Shown: in pieces, positions 1-9,300 of the stretch
How positions within the stretch are numbered: the stretch's first letter is position 1
How the letters are laid out: each line of letters opens with the position of its first letter
Origin: PHBD01 sp964578535
GTDB lineage: Bacteria; Desulfobacterota; Syntrophia; Syntrophales; PHBD01
DNA length: 64,000 nt
Direction of reading: 5' to 3'
Assembly: GCA_964578535.1 (NCBI GenBank)
Contig: CAZODI010000002.1
Location: 1 to 64,000 of the forward strand
Notes under the pieces: model-generated
Databases searched by the model: none
What the model was told of the DNA's origin: nothing
What the model saw: only the letters and a program-made list of their open reading frames with translations
Made by a program: the position numbers and the translations under genes

Positions 1-175
1 TGTTGTGCCTAAGGTGTGTAAGCATTACCTATATGATTATCCGGGATTGTCTAAATGAATTTTGAGTGAAAAATGGAAATCAAAAAGACCGCACAGGACA
101 TTTGAAAACCGAAAAGACAGATAGAGCCTGTTAGTTTTTTGTTGGAGAGATTTCATGTCTTGAATGTGCGAGGAT

Positions 176-192
176 ACAAAACAATGTTTTGT
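176..192. repeat. Perfect 7-bp inverted repeat upstream of small ORF
   Basis: ACAAAAC and GTTTTGT are separated by three bases, 27 bp upstream of the start codon at 219 and just before a strong ribosome-binding site. It could be an operator or a small RNA hairpin in the leader; it has no following T-run, so it is not a terminator for upstream transcription. Function is not known. Confidence 0.45.
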
Positions 193-218
193 GAGACACA
201 AAAGAAAGGAGGCTAGTC

Positions 219-587
219 ATGATGGATATGGGACAACGCGGAACGATTGAACGGCATGACGATACAAATGCTGTTGAAATGTCCGATCCGGTGAATCGAC
301 TGAGTGAGATTGAAGACGATCTGGCGGATTGTGAAGAAGGAGGAACGACAATGGAAGAGCCTACAAAGGTCGTTGTTTATGTTGTAGACGGTGTCATTCA
401 ATGTGTTCTCGCGGCGAAAAACGTTGAAGTATACGTCGTCGAACATGACATTCGGCACGATCACGGCCGGCATGGAATAAGCACGGAACTCTATGGTTTG
501 CCCGTTATGTTGAGCAGGCAGAAGAATGTTGTCGCTCCGCGACTGGTCAAAAAGGTCGTCCGGGCCCATCGAGATGCTCATTGTTGA
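219..587 (+). CDS. Small acidic protein of unknown function (122 aa)
   Basis: The start is supported by an AAAGGAGG ribosome-binding site seven to eight bases upstream. A second methionine follows immediately. The N-terminal half is polar and acidic (EIEDDLADCEEGG). The middle, about residues 45-75, alternates valine-rich beta-strand-like stretches (VVVYVVDGVIQCVLAAKNVEVYVV, quoted in parts) with an acidic end. That pattern is seen in short bacterial proteins of unknown role that carry a phrase like 'V-V-x-GG-x-V-Q-x-V'. An overlapping reading frame on the opposite strand (213-638) has no ribosome-binding site and is taken as a shadow. I cannot assign a function. It lies 167 bp before the sigma-54 regulator and may or may not belong to that system. 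Confidence 0.6.
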   Translation: MMDMGQRGTIERHDDTNAVEMSDPVNRLSEIEDDLADCEEGGTTMEEPTKVVVYVVDGVIQCVLAAKNVEVYVVEHDIRHDHGRHGISTELYGLPVMLSRQKNVVAPRLVKKVVRAHRDAHC

Positions 588-754
588 TGTCTGTTCCCCG
601 GTTGCAATGTCGATTCTGAACGGCTGACCATCACCCACTCGATCGAATCAGGGCTGGGTGGCGAATGGATATTGCGGCATCGGAAAGAGGATCAACCACT
701 TGCCGGATCTTAATGGACGAAGAGAGGCTACCAGCTTCTGTTGAGGAGGCATCG

Positions 755-2233
755 ATGCGTCGGAATTGTCCTGTGGCGACGAATGAATCGGATCATCCTT
801 TTGAAAAATGCAGTGTACGTGAGCTGGAAGACATTCTCGAAGCCTCGCATGACGGCTTTTTCATAACGGATGGCCAGGGTGATGTTTTAAGGGTGAACAG
901 TGCCTGGGAACGCATCTGTGGTTATTCTCGTGCGGACGTCATCGGAAGAAATGCACAGGAACTGGTGAACGAAAAGCTGTATTCGGAATCAGCTGTGATG
1001 GCTGCTATCCGTACCCGGAAGCCGATAACGATCCTTCTTGAAATGACCAAAGGTGGGAAAACCGGCCAGAAAATCATGGCCACGGCCATTCCAATCTTTG
1101 GTGAAAACGGAGAAATCAAGCGAGTTGTTGCCAACATACGGGATATAACGGAGATACTCTATCTAAAGGAACTTCTTGGGAAAACCCAGGAACTGAACAC
1201 AATCTATGCGGCCGAACTGGAGCAGGTGCGTTTCCAGCAGTTGCTTAATCACGGCAAGATTATTGCTCGGAGTCAGGCTACCCGGAATATTTTGCATATG
1301 GCTATTCAGGTGGCCAAGGTTGATTCAACCGTGTTAATCACCGGTGAGTCCGGTGTCGGGAAAGAGGTGATCGCGAACACCATTCATCGCCTCAGTCCAC
1401 GCTCGGAAGGGCCCTTAATTAAGATCAACTGTGGCTCCATCCCTGAGAATCTGCTCGAGACGGAACTGTTCGGATATGAATCGGGAGCGTTTACCGGTGC
1501 CCGGAAGCAGGGTAAGCTAGGTCTTTTTGAAATGGCTCAGAAAGGCACACTTTTTCTTGATGAGATTGGAGATATCACATTCAATCTGCAGGCAAAACTC
1601 CTTAGGGCCCTTCAAGACCATGAGATCATGAGAGTTGGTGGATTAAAACCAGTGCCGGTGGATGTCCGCATTATTGCAGCAACCAACAAAGACCTGGAAG
1701 AAATGGTCAGGCAAGGCTCCTTCCGGAGTGATCTGTTCTATCGACTGAATGTTGTATCCATACGGATTCCACCGCTCAGAGAACGTCGAGAAGACATTCC
1801 TCTGCTGGCAATCCATTTTGTTGAAAAGATTAATGAGAGGTACTCACTCAACAAGCGTCTTTCTCCCGATGTAATAGATGGGTTCCTTATGTATCCATGG
1901 CCCGGCAACATCCGGGAACTGGAAAATGTTACGGAACAGATAATTGTCATGACCGAGGAGGATGAAGTCCGGGTCAGTCAGTTGCCGGCCTGCATAAAGA
2001 ACTTTATCGTTCCCGGCAATGAGGGACGCAGACATCTGGATCGGATGCCGTTAAAAGATGCCATTGAACAAACGGAAAGGCAAATTCTGGAACAGGCTCT
2101 CAGGAAACATCGGAGCACCAGAAGCGTTGCACGGGCACTGGCGGTAAATCAGTCGACGGTTGTAAGAAAAATTCAAAAATACGGACTCTCATCCTTATGT
2201 CGGGAGATGGTTGATCAGACGAGCCACGCTTAG
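755..2233 (+). CDS. PAS-domain sigma-54-dependent transcriptional activator
   Basis: This is a bacterial enhancer-binding protein. From the chosen start (492 aa) it has one PAS domain at about residues 23-135, then a AAA+ sigma-54 interaction domain at about 165-400. That domain carries Walker A GESGVGKE (near 196), the sigma-54 contact loop GAFTGA (near 243), Walker B TLFLDEIGD and the arginine-finger region FRSDLFYRL. A C-terminal helix-turn-helix follows (ALRKHRSTRSVARALAVNQS region). I chose ATG 755 because GAGGAGG sits five bases before it; an in-frame ATG at 665 would add 30 residues but has a poor ribosome-binding site. It most likely activates the sigma-54 promoter at 2700, 470 bp downstream, in front of the aldehyde oxidoreductase operon. 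The PAS domain probably senses a small molecule or redox state; the ligand is unknown. Confidence 0.93.
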   Translation: MRRNCPVATNESDHPFEKCSVRELEDILEASHDGFFITDGQGDVLRVNSAWERICGYSRADVIGRNAQELVNEKLYSESAVMAAIRTRKPITILLEMTKGGKTGQKIMATAIPIFGENGEIKRVVANIRDITEILYLKELLGKTQELNTIYAAELEQVRFQQLLNHGKIIARSQATRNILHMAIQVAKVDSTVLITGESGVGKEVIANTIHRLSPRSEGPLIKINCGSIPENLLETELFGYESGAFTGARKQGKLGLFEMAQKGTLFLDEIGDITFNLQAKLLRALQDHEIMRVGGLKPVPVDVRIIAATNKDLEEMVRQGSFRSDLFYRLNVVSIRIPPLRERREDIPLLAIHFVEKINERYSLNKRLSPDVIDGFLMYPWPGNIRELENVTEQIIVMTEEDEVRVSQLPACIKNFIVPGNEGRRHLDRMPLKDAIEQTERQILEQALRKHRSTRSVARALAVNQSTVVRKIQKYGLSSLCREMVDQTSHA

Positions 2234-2699
2234 GATTTAAAGGTTCCATTCCGCGGGTGGTAGATGATCATTTTTCTTTTGTGTTTCTCCGGCTCTCTGC
2301 TATTCAAGATACTCATAATCACAATTCATGGATCATTATTAAGGCACCTATGTGTTGGAGTGTTTTCGATTTTTAAATAGAGTGTAGCAATATCAATTAG
2401 TTCCTCATATACTATCTGCATCAATCCTCTCCCAGTCATTGCCATCCAAATACAAACAGATAGTTCTGATGCTTGAATATTACGTGCATTTTTAATAGAT
2501 GCGCAAATGAATATCCGATGCAACAGTGCATCATTTAAAATAATTCAATAAATATAAATGGATGGCATTATATCGTTTGTCATTGCGTACTCAAGTGATG
2601 TTGTATGGCATCATCAGTTATACTTCTGCAATTAGTTCAACCAGCTGTTATTCATGGCATAATCTGGAATTATCCTCCCTCATAACTGATGATAATTAA
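2234..2699 (+). promoter_or_regulatory. AT-rich regulatory region with candidate enhancer-binding sites
   Basis: This 466-bp stretch has no convincing gene. It is much more AT-rich than its surroundings. It holds a perfect 12-bp inverted pair: ATCATCAGTTAT at 2610-2621 and its reverse complement at 2682-2693, centred about 60 bp apart and ending just before the sigma-54 promoter. It also holds three copies of TGGCATNAT at 2563-2571, 2606-2614 and 2655-2663. Sites of this kind upstream of a sigma-54 promoter usually bind the enhancer-binding protein, here probably the product of the preceding gene. The binding itself is inferred. Confidence 0.55.
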
Positions 2700-2714
2700 T
2701 GGCACGGTTCCTGC
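2700..2714 (+). promoter_or_regulatory. Sigma-54 (-24/-12) promoter
   Basis: TGGCACG, four bases, then CTGC. The GG and GC dinucleotides have the exact ten-base spacing required of sigma-54 promoters. The only departure from the core consensus (TGGCACG-N4-TTGC) is C for T at the first base of the -12 element. The expected transcription start is about 2726. It is preceded by inverted and direct repeats and by a gene for a sigma-54 activator, and it faces the aldehyde oxidoreductase operon. Confidence 0.8.
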
Positions 2715-2727
2715 CTTACAGGGCACA

Positions 2728-2860
2728 GAATGGCGGTGTCCCTCGAGTAGGCGCGTAAGGATTTTAAACCATTAAGAAATGAAAGGAGGATGGTGAATGG
2801 CTGTAGTTATGTCGGCAGGGGAAGCGGTAAAAAATGAAAGATTCGGGGACACCGCCATTC
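2728..2860 (+). repeat. 15-bp perfect inverted repeat spanning the leader RNA
   Basis: GAATGGCGGTGTCCC at 2728-2742 and its exact reverse complement at 2846-2860 enclose 103 bases. The first arm begins at about +2 of the predicted sigma-54 transcript; the second arm lies inside a 28-codon leader ORF. In the mRNA the two arms could pair into a long stem that brackets the leader ORF's ribosome-binding site. A role in transcript stability or translation is an inference. Confidence 0.6.
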
Positions 2861-2883
2861 ATAATACAAGTTCAATAAGATGA
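2797..2883 (+). CDS. Putative 28-aa leader peptide
   Basis: ATG at 2797 follows AAAGGAGG by eight bases, which is one of the strongest ribosome-binding sites in this region. The frame runs 28 codons to TGA at 2881. The predicted peptide begins MAVVMSAGEAVKNERF and has no signal peptide or membrane segment. The gene is bracketed by the 15-bp inverted repeat and ends 30 bp before the aldehyde oxidoreductase start. It may be a translated leader or simply a chance ORF with a good ribosome-binding site. Confidence 0.4.
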   Translation: MAVVMSAGEAVKNERFGDTAIHNTSSIR

Positions 2884-2913
2884 AAGTGATTTAAGAATTC
2901 TCTGGAGGATTCT

Positions 2914-4650
2914 ATGGATATGATTTTGAGAATCGATATGGGAGCCGAAGGTGGACCGAAAGCCGGGACAGAGGAGCCGGGAGAATATGCAGGTTATGGG
3001 GGACGGGCAATGACGTCGGCAATCATCTCGAAGGAGGTACCGCCCCTGTGCCACTCTCTCGGCGCTGAAAACAAGCTGGTCATTGCACCGGGACTTCTCT
3101 CCGGAACCGGAGCTGCCATGTCTGGGCGGCTGTCTGTCGGTTGCAAAAGCCCGTTAACAGGCGGCATCAAGGAAGCCAATTCGGGAGGGCAGGCGGCTCA
3201 GGTTCTCGGAAGGCTTGGGTATGCGGCGATTGTCCTGGAAGGCAAGCCGAAAGGCGATAATCTTTACAAGGTTCTCATCAATAAAGAGGGCGTTCGGATC
3301 GAAGAAGACAACAGCCTGCGAATGCTCCCCAATTATGACCTGATCCAGAGAATGAAGGAACAGTATGGCGAGAAGATTGCCTGCATATCCATTGGGCCTG
3401 CCGGTGAAATGAAGCTCTCTGCCGCCTCGGTTGCCTGTACGGACCCCGAACTCAGGCCGACGCGCCATGCAGGTCGCGGTGGCGTCGGTGCTGTCATGGG
3501 GGCAAAAGGAGTCAAGGTCATCGTTCTGGATGATTCCGGCCTGAAGAACCGTCAGCCGATAAACCCTGAAAAATTCAGAGAGGCCAACCGGAAGTTTGTG
3601 GAGGGGCTTACCAGCCACTCCGTAACCGGCCAGGCGCTTCCCGCGTATGGCACCAATGTCCTGACCAATATCGTCAATGAGGCAGGAGCCTATCCGGCCT
3701 TCAACTTTCAGCATGGCCAATTTCAAGGGGCATCGAAAATCAGTGGCGAGACCTTCGCCGAACTGGAGACACGGCGCGGCGGCAATCCCACACACCCCTG
3801 TCACCGGGGCTGCGTCATTCGCTGCTCTGGTATTTATAACGACAAAAACGGTAACTATGTCAGCAAGCAGCCGGAATATGAAACCGTCTGGGCTCATGGA
3901 GGCAACTGCGGCATCGATGATCCGGACACCATCGCCCTCCTTGATTTCCTTGACGACAACTACGGGCTCGACACCATCGAAATGGGAGTCACGATCGGTG
4001 TTGCCATGCAGGCCGGGATTGCACGCTTTGGCGATGCAGAAGCCGCCGTGAATCTGCTGAAAGAAGTGGGTGCGGGCACTCCTCTGGGAAAGATTTTGGG
4101 AAGCGGCGCGGCTGTCACGGGAAAGGTCTTCGGTGTCGAAAACGTGCCCGTGGTCAAGGGACAGGCTCTGCCGGCTTATGATCCGAGGGCTGTTCAGGGG
4201 ATGGGTGTGACGTATGCGACCAGCACCATGGGGGCAGACCACACTGCGGGCTACTGCATTGCGACAAATGTTCTCAAGTGCGGCGGTTTTGTGGATCCAT
4301 TGCAGGTCGAGGGCCAGGTGGAACTGTCCCGAAGCCTGCAGATCGCTACGGCAGCCATCGATTCGACGGGGATGTGCCTGTTTATCGCCTTCGCCGTCCT
4401 CGATCAGCCGGAAACGTTTAAGGCCCTGGTTGACCTGCTCAACTCGTTCTACGGCCTGAATCTGACCGGTGACGATGTCTCTGCACTGGGCCGAAAGATC
4501 CTGGATATGGAACGTGACTTCAACCGCCGGGCCGGCTTAACGAAAGAGCATGATCGCTTGCCGCGGTTCTTCACAAGAGAATCCCTCGATCCTCACAACA
4601 TGACCTTCATGGTAAAAGATGCCGACCTGGACAGAGTGTTTGATTGGTAA
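2914..4650 (+). CDS. aor: Aldehyde:ferredoxin oxidoreductase, tungstopterin type
   Basis: 578 aa, close to the ~600 of the family. It should interconvert an aldehyde and its carboxylic acid with ferredoxin as electron partner, using a tungsten bis-pyranopterin and one [4Fe-4S] cluster in the cytoplasm. Visible features are the N-terminal pterin-binding region (NKLVIAPGLLSGTGAAMSGR, GGIKEANSGG), the cysteine set C296-x3-C300-x3-C304, and the fourth ligand C488 in DSTGMC. The CxxxCxxxC spacing differs from the CxxCxxxC of the Pyrococcus enzyme and resembles other bacterial subfamilies of the family. The start has GGAGG seven to eight bases upstream. It is followed by MoaD/ThiS-like and ThiF/MoeB-like genes, a common arrangement for tungsten or molybdenum cofactor supply. 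The substrate is not deducible. Confidence 0.95.
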   Translation: MDMILRIDMGAEGGPKAGTEEPGEYAGYGGRAMTSAIISKEVPPLCHSLGAENKLVIAPGLLSGTGAAMSGRLSVGCKSPLTGGIKEANSGGQAAQVLGRLGYAAIVLEGKPKGDNLYKVLINKEGVRIEEDNSLRMLPNYDLIQRMKEQYGEKIACISIGPAGEMKLSAASVACTDPELRPTRHAGRGGVGAVMGAKGVKVIVLDDSGLKNRQPINPEKFREANRKFVEGLTSHSVTGQALPAYGTNVLTNIVNEAGAYPAFNFQHGQFQGASKISGETFAELETRRGGNPTHPCHRGCVIRCSGIYNDKNGNYVSKQPEYETVWAHGGNCGIDDPDTIALLDFLDDNYGLDTIEMGVTIGVAMQAGIARFGDAEAAVNLLKEVGAGTPLGKILGSGAAVTGKVFGVENVPVVKGQALPAYDPRAVQGMGVTYATSTMGADHTAGYCIATNVLKCGGFVDPLQVEGQVELSRSLQIATAAIDSTGMCLFIAFAVLDQPETFKALVDLLNSFYGLNLTGDDVSALGRKILDMERDFNRRAGLTKEHDRLPRFFTRESLDPHNMTFMVKDADLDRVFDW

Positions 4651-4752
4651 AAGGTCGGCATCACCGAAGTGCTTCTTCCGGCAGGTGAGGCCCTCCCTGC
4701 GTAATAAAACCGTTCCCGAACAAACATGGGAAGGGGCCATTCCGTATCGGTC

Positions 4753-4977
4753 ATGAAAATTCATGTAAAACTGTTTGCCTCCCTGCGGAGGGGGCGCTTT
4801 GACGTTTGCAGCCTGGAGTGCCGTGAAGGAACCGTTGTGGGGGATGTCTTGTCAGTCCTTGGAATAACCGAACAAGAGGCCTCCATCATCTTCATCAACA
4901 GCCGCATAGCGGACAAGTGCTCCCTCCTGCGTGGGGAAGACAATCTGGCGATCTTTCCGCCCATTGGAGGGGGGTAA
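4753..4977 (+). CDS. MoaD/ThiS-family sulfur carrier protein
   Basis: 74 aa from ATG 4753. A beta-grasp sulfur carrier: it opens MKIHVKLFASLR and ends in the diagnostic GGG that becomes the thiocarboxylate after adenylation. The phrase DNLAIFPPIGGG matches the C-terminal strand and tail of MoaD. An upstream in-frame ATG at 4726 would add nine residues that do not fit the fold. It lies between the aldehyde oxidoreductase and its probable activating enzyme (4 bp away), so a role in pterin dithiolene sulfur transfer for that enzyme is the likeliest reading. A ThiS-like role cannot be excluded. Confidence 0.88.
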   Translation: MKIHVKLFASLRRGRFDVCSLECREGTVVGDVLSVLGITEQEASIIFINSRIADKCSLLRGEDNLAIFPPIGGG

Positions 4978-4981
4978 ATAA

Positions 4982-5800
4982 ATGGATTCTATTGAAGAAT
5001 TTCTTGCATCCAATTCCCGGGAAGGCCTGGTTTCACTCGCGGTCCAGCAGGAGGCAAAGCGCCTGTTTCATCTGACCCATCGGGAATCGGAAGAGTTTAT
5101 CCTCTCCATGGACCTGTTGCCGATCCGTTATGCCCGAAACCGCAAGACCTTCTCCACGGAACAGCAGTTGAAGCTCCTGAACAGCCGGATCGCCGTTGTC
5201 GGCTGCGGAGGATTGGGCGGGTACATCGTGGAAGAGCTGGCCCGCCTTGGTGTGGGATCGATCCTCGTCGTGGACCCAGACAGTTTCGACGAGCACAACC
5301 TGAACCGCCAACTATTCTCCGTTCCGGGAAACCTTGGGATGCCCAAGGCGATAGCCGCCGTTCGCAGGGCAAAGGAGATCAATCCTGCCATTCATGCCAT
5401 CGCGATGGTCACGTCCTTTTCGGAAGAGAACGGTGAAGACCTGCTCATGGACATTCAAGTGGCCGCAGATGCGCTGGACAATGTTCCCGCCCGCCTGGAA
5501 CTGGCCGGGATTTGCGACCGGATGGACATCCCCTTCGTCCACGGCAGTGTCGGCGGCTGGTACGGTACGGTGGCCACGCAGTATCCAGGTGAGCGGACGA
5601 TTCAGCGCCTGTTCGCCAATTTCTCGGGAAGCAAAGGTATCGAGGAAGAACTCGGCAACACGTCGTTCACTCCCCCGCTGGTAGCCAGTATCGAGGTGGC
5701 GGAGATCATCAAAATCCTCCTTGGCGAGGGGACAACCCTGAGGGGCAAGCTTCTCTCCATCAACCTGATCGACATGGAGATTGTAGACATCAATCTATGA
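4982..5800 (+). CDS. ThiF/MoeB/HesA-family adenylyltransferase
   Basis: 272 aa. It should adenylate the C-terminal glycine of the carrier protein encoded just upstream. The nucleotide-binding core is clear: VVGCGGLGGYIVEELARLGVG, then VDPDSFDEHNLNRQLF with the conserved Asp and the NxNRQ stretch, at about residues 72-112. There is an N-terminal extension of about 65 residues before the Rossmann fold. The two CxxC zinc pairs of classical MoeB/ThiF are not visible, and I see no obvious catalytic-loop cysteine near the C-terminus, so it belongs to the shorter zinc-free branch. The coding end is intact; the scaffold gap follows 27 bases later. Confidence 0.88.
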   Translation: MDSIEEFLASNSREGLVSLAVQQEAKRLFHLTHRESEEFILSMDLLPIRYARNRKTFSTEQQLKLLNSRIAVVGCGGLGGYIVEELARLGVGSILVVDPDSFDEHNLNRQLFSVPGNLGMPKAIAAVRRAKEINPAIHAIAMVTSFSEENGEDLLMDIQVAADALDNVPARLELAGICDRMDIPFVHGSVGGWYGTVATQYPGERTIQRLFANFSGSKGIEEELGNTSFTPPLVASIEVAEIIKILLGEGTTLRGKLLSINLIDMEIVDINL

Positions 5801-5982
5801 TTTTCGAGACCCCTCCACGCGGCGGGGNNNNNNNNNNNNNNNNNNNNNNNNNNNNNNNNNNNNNNNNNNNNNNNNNNNNNNNNNNNNNNNNNNNNNNNNN
5901 NNNNNNNNNNNNNNNNNNNNNNNNNNNCATGGAGATTGTAGACATCAATCTATGATTTTCGAGACCCCTCCACGCGGCGGGG
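5773..5982. other. Scaffold gap (100 N) with 55-bp duplicated flanks
   Basis: Positions 5828-5927 are exactly 100 N. The 55 bases before the gap (5773-5827, the end of the ThiF-like gene and its 3' flank) are identical to the 55 bases after it (5928-5982). This is what two contigs that share their terminal k-mer look like when scaffolded with a fixed-size gap rather than merged. The real sequence probably has one copy and no gap. Confidence 0.9.
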
Positions 5983-6364
5983 GCTCGTTGCTTATTTAGG
6001 CAACCGCTTTCTTTCCCCCATCTGCAGTCACAACAGGGTTTTGCCTTCAGGAACTCCGTTATCGGAGGACGGGGAGGTGTCTGCCTCCCGATCCTGAAAT
6101 CCGCCGGTGCTCAATCTAAGAAAAAGTCTTTGATTCTGAGCGTGTAACCACCGAGACGGCCTGATCGAAAGGCCAGGGCAAGACTCTATTCACACCTCCC
6201 GATGTTCCCGTTTTCGATAGGTAGATGGGCATACGGTGCGACCTGGACGGCAATAAGGAAAGCAACTGGCGGCTCTCCCGGCATTTCGCATTCCGGGCGG
6301 TTCCAACGGGGAGCGATCATTCGAACAATTCAAATACAACACAGGCGACGTATTCGAGGCTGAC
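5983..6364 (+). other. Intergenic region before the autotransporter
   Basis: 382 bp with no convincing gene. It contains small hairpins, among them GGCC-N9-GGCC around 6159-6175, and probably the promoter and 5' untranslated region of the adhesin gene. I looked for a cyclic-di-GMP riboswitch here and did not find the conserved core convincingly. Confidence 0.4.
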
Positions 6365-9300
6365 ATGGGAATGAGAAAAAAAAACAATAGAAGAAATTAT
6401 TTATTCATATTCGCAAATTTGCTGGCATTTCTCCTTTTTGTGCCACCTGCTTGGTCAAGATGTCCCAGTGCAGATGAAAATATTTCGGTCATCACTGTCG
6501 ATGAAAACGAAGAGTGCTTCAAAGGGGTCTCTGCAAATAACGCTTTGCAGGCTGATATATATGGGAAAATCATTACTTCAGAAGGACAGGCTATCGTAAA
6601 TAATAGTTATGGTGACTATACAAGAGTTACTGTTCATAAAACTGGCAATCTCTCGACATCTTATGAAAAGTCTTCATGGATATTTGCTACAGTTGAAACA
6701 CATAATAGCGCTGAAATTTTTAATCTTGGAGCTATCTCCAGCGATAATAATGCCGGTATCCGTGTGCGCAGTGGTCAAGCACTTGTCACAAACAATGGAT
6801 CCATATTTGGAGGACAATATGGAATTATGGCAGATGACAAAACTGCCGATCATAAAATTCAAAATGAAGTGTCTTCCACCACCGCAGTGACGAACACGAT
6901 TAAGGGAAGTATTGCAGGCATCCTGATTTCGAACGGCGATGTCACAAATGGTAAGGGTGCTAAGATTATTGGTGGTAAGTCCGGAATTGAGGTTCAAGGT
7001 GGCGGGACAAAGCTCAAGATCACAAATGATGGAGGTGACATCACTGGTGGTAAGAACGGGATCAAGGTCAATGAAGGAAGGGGAGCTGTCACGATCGAAA
7101 ATACGGGAGGCAATATCACTGGCAGTGATTACGGAATCAAGGTTGAAGGAAGTGGGGGAGGCGTCACGGTCAACAATACGGGAACAATTGAAGGTACAAA
7201 TGCGGACGGCATCCGTCTTGAAGGGACCGGATCGACCGTCAACAACAAGGCGGGGGGAACGATCAAGGGAGGAATCGTCGGAATATCGGTAGTGGAGACG
7301 GCCACGATTACCAATGCCGATAGTGCGACGATTCAAGGGACAAAGACGGGTATTCGATACGAGCAATACAACACATTTACAAACGATGGCACGGTAGAAG
7401 GTACGGAGGAGGGGGGCATAGCCTTTGGTAAAGGCGGGGAACTCATCAACAATGAAACCGGTGAAGTGACCGGTAACACGTATGCAGTATATACAGGGAC
7501 CTATGATGAAGATCCGGCAAAGCAAACCGATAAACTCATTGTAACCAATTATGGCACCCTTTCAGCAACCGGTTCGAATGGAATTGGAGTGGTGATCGGC
7601 AACATCGAGTCGGAGATCACCAACAAGTCGCGTGGAAAGATAAATGGCAATAAGTACGGTGTCCTTGTCCTGGAGAACGGTAAACTGACGAACGAAAAAG
7701 ATGCGACGATTATCGGCGGCACAGCAGGTGTTAGATTTGAGAAAAAAGCTGAGTTTTCGAACAGTGGCAAGATCGGTGTCATTGACGAAAAGACAAACGT
7801 GGCTTCCGGCATAGACGGCGTCGTTTTCGCGACCGGTGCAAAATCATTTACGAACGAATCCACCGGTTCTGTGGTCGGTAGTGAGAATGGGGTAAAATCT
7901 ATCGGCGACGCAACGGTGACAAATAAAGGAACCATCACAGGTCAAACGGAATCGGGCATTCATATCGAGGGTGCCGGGACAGTGAAAAATCTCGGGGGAG
8001 CAAGTGAAATTAAAGGCGGAAAGTATGGGGTGAGGGTCGTTGCCGGTGATGATGGCAGCGGCGGAACACTGAATTTAAAAAATGAAGGGACCATCAACGG
8101 CGGCACAACAGGAGTTGAGGCCAGTAGAATAGAAAAACTTGAGAACTCAGGGAACATCAGAGGCGGTACAACAGGCATTCAAGCCGGCAGCGGGAAAATC
8201 GAGAACAGCGGCTACATCAGCGGAGGTACAAAGGGTATTGAAGCCGCAACAGGTACAGGGGTTCTGGAGGTTATTAATTCGGGAACAATTGCCAGTGATA
8301 TAGGGAACGCGATTCAAGCCACGCATGATGGTTCCGCCATTATTACGAATTCGGGGTTTATCTTAGGTGATCGGGGCATTGATATAAAAAACGGTACAGT
8401 CACCAATGAAGCCGCGGGCACAGTGCAGGGTGAAACGTATGGAGTGGTGACAACCAACGGCACAATCACGAACGACGGAACCATCAGCGGTGGTACTGCC
8501 GGGGTCGCATTGAGTGGTGGCACACTGACCAACAACAACATGATTTCCGGTGGGACAGACGGTGTTGATGTCACCGGGACGGGCAAGGTCGATAACTACG
8601 GAACAATTGGAGAAATCGTCAAGGACGGAGTAACACAAACGGCGTCAACGGGTATGGAGATCGATGGTGCCGATGCGACTGTTACAAACAAAGGGTGGGT
8701 GACGGAAGAAGGGGAGGTAAAAGGTGGCACGATAAAGGGCACAACATACGGCGTCCATCTCATAAATAACAGCACATTCACCAACGAGAGTGGAGCCACC
8801 GTCAGTGGCGGCGTGAATGGGATAGAGGTTGAATATGGTAACGTAAAAAACTACGGCGAGATCAAGGGAGGTACTGGTTCAGCCATTCATGTGGCCAGTG
8901 GCGGCCATGGCGAACTGATCAATTACGCCGGCGGCAAGGTTACGGGGGGGACGTCCGGTTCAGCCGTCCAGGTGGACAAAGACGCGTTTGCCTATATTGA
9001 GAATCAGGAAAAGGGAGAGATCAAGGGAGAGACGGCGATCGACTTCAAGGATGGGGGATCGGGTGTCATCGAAAATAGGGGTACGATCGAGGGGACCGGT
9101 ACGGAGGGGACGGGGATCCATTTAGGGAAAGTTACGGATGAGAACGGCGATCTTTATCTAACTGCGACCATAAGGAATAGAGTCACGGGGACGATCAGTG
9201 GCGGCAAGGATGGCATGCTGATAGACGGCTTGGGTGTAATTTTCAATTATGGGGAGATGAAGGGTGGTACGGGTTCAGCCTTTCATGTGGCCAGCGGTGG

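Noticed and set aside
213..638. 141-codon minus ORF opposite the first small gene
   Set aside because: It has no ribosome-binding site, while the plus-strand frame has AAAGGAGG. No protein features support it.
2326..2523. 65-codon minus ORF in the AT-rich regulatory region
   Set aside because: No ribosome-binding site or recognisable features were seen. The region is better explained as upstream control sequence.
3154..4242. 362-codon minus ORF inside the aldehyde oxidoreductase gene
   Set aside because: It is fully antisense to a gene with complete family motifs and shows no recognisable features.
6100..6260. Possible cyclic-di-GMP (GEMM) riboswitch upstream of the adhesin
   Set aside because: There is a hairpin with a CGAAAG loop and a later AGGTAG segment that look similar to parts of GEMM, but the conserved GCAAAC and GACGCAAAGCC blocks are missing. 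A covariance-model search with the GEMM-I model would decide; a hit above threshold would reverse this.
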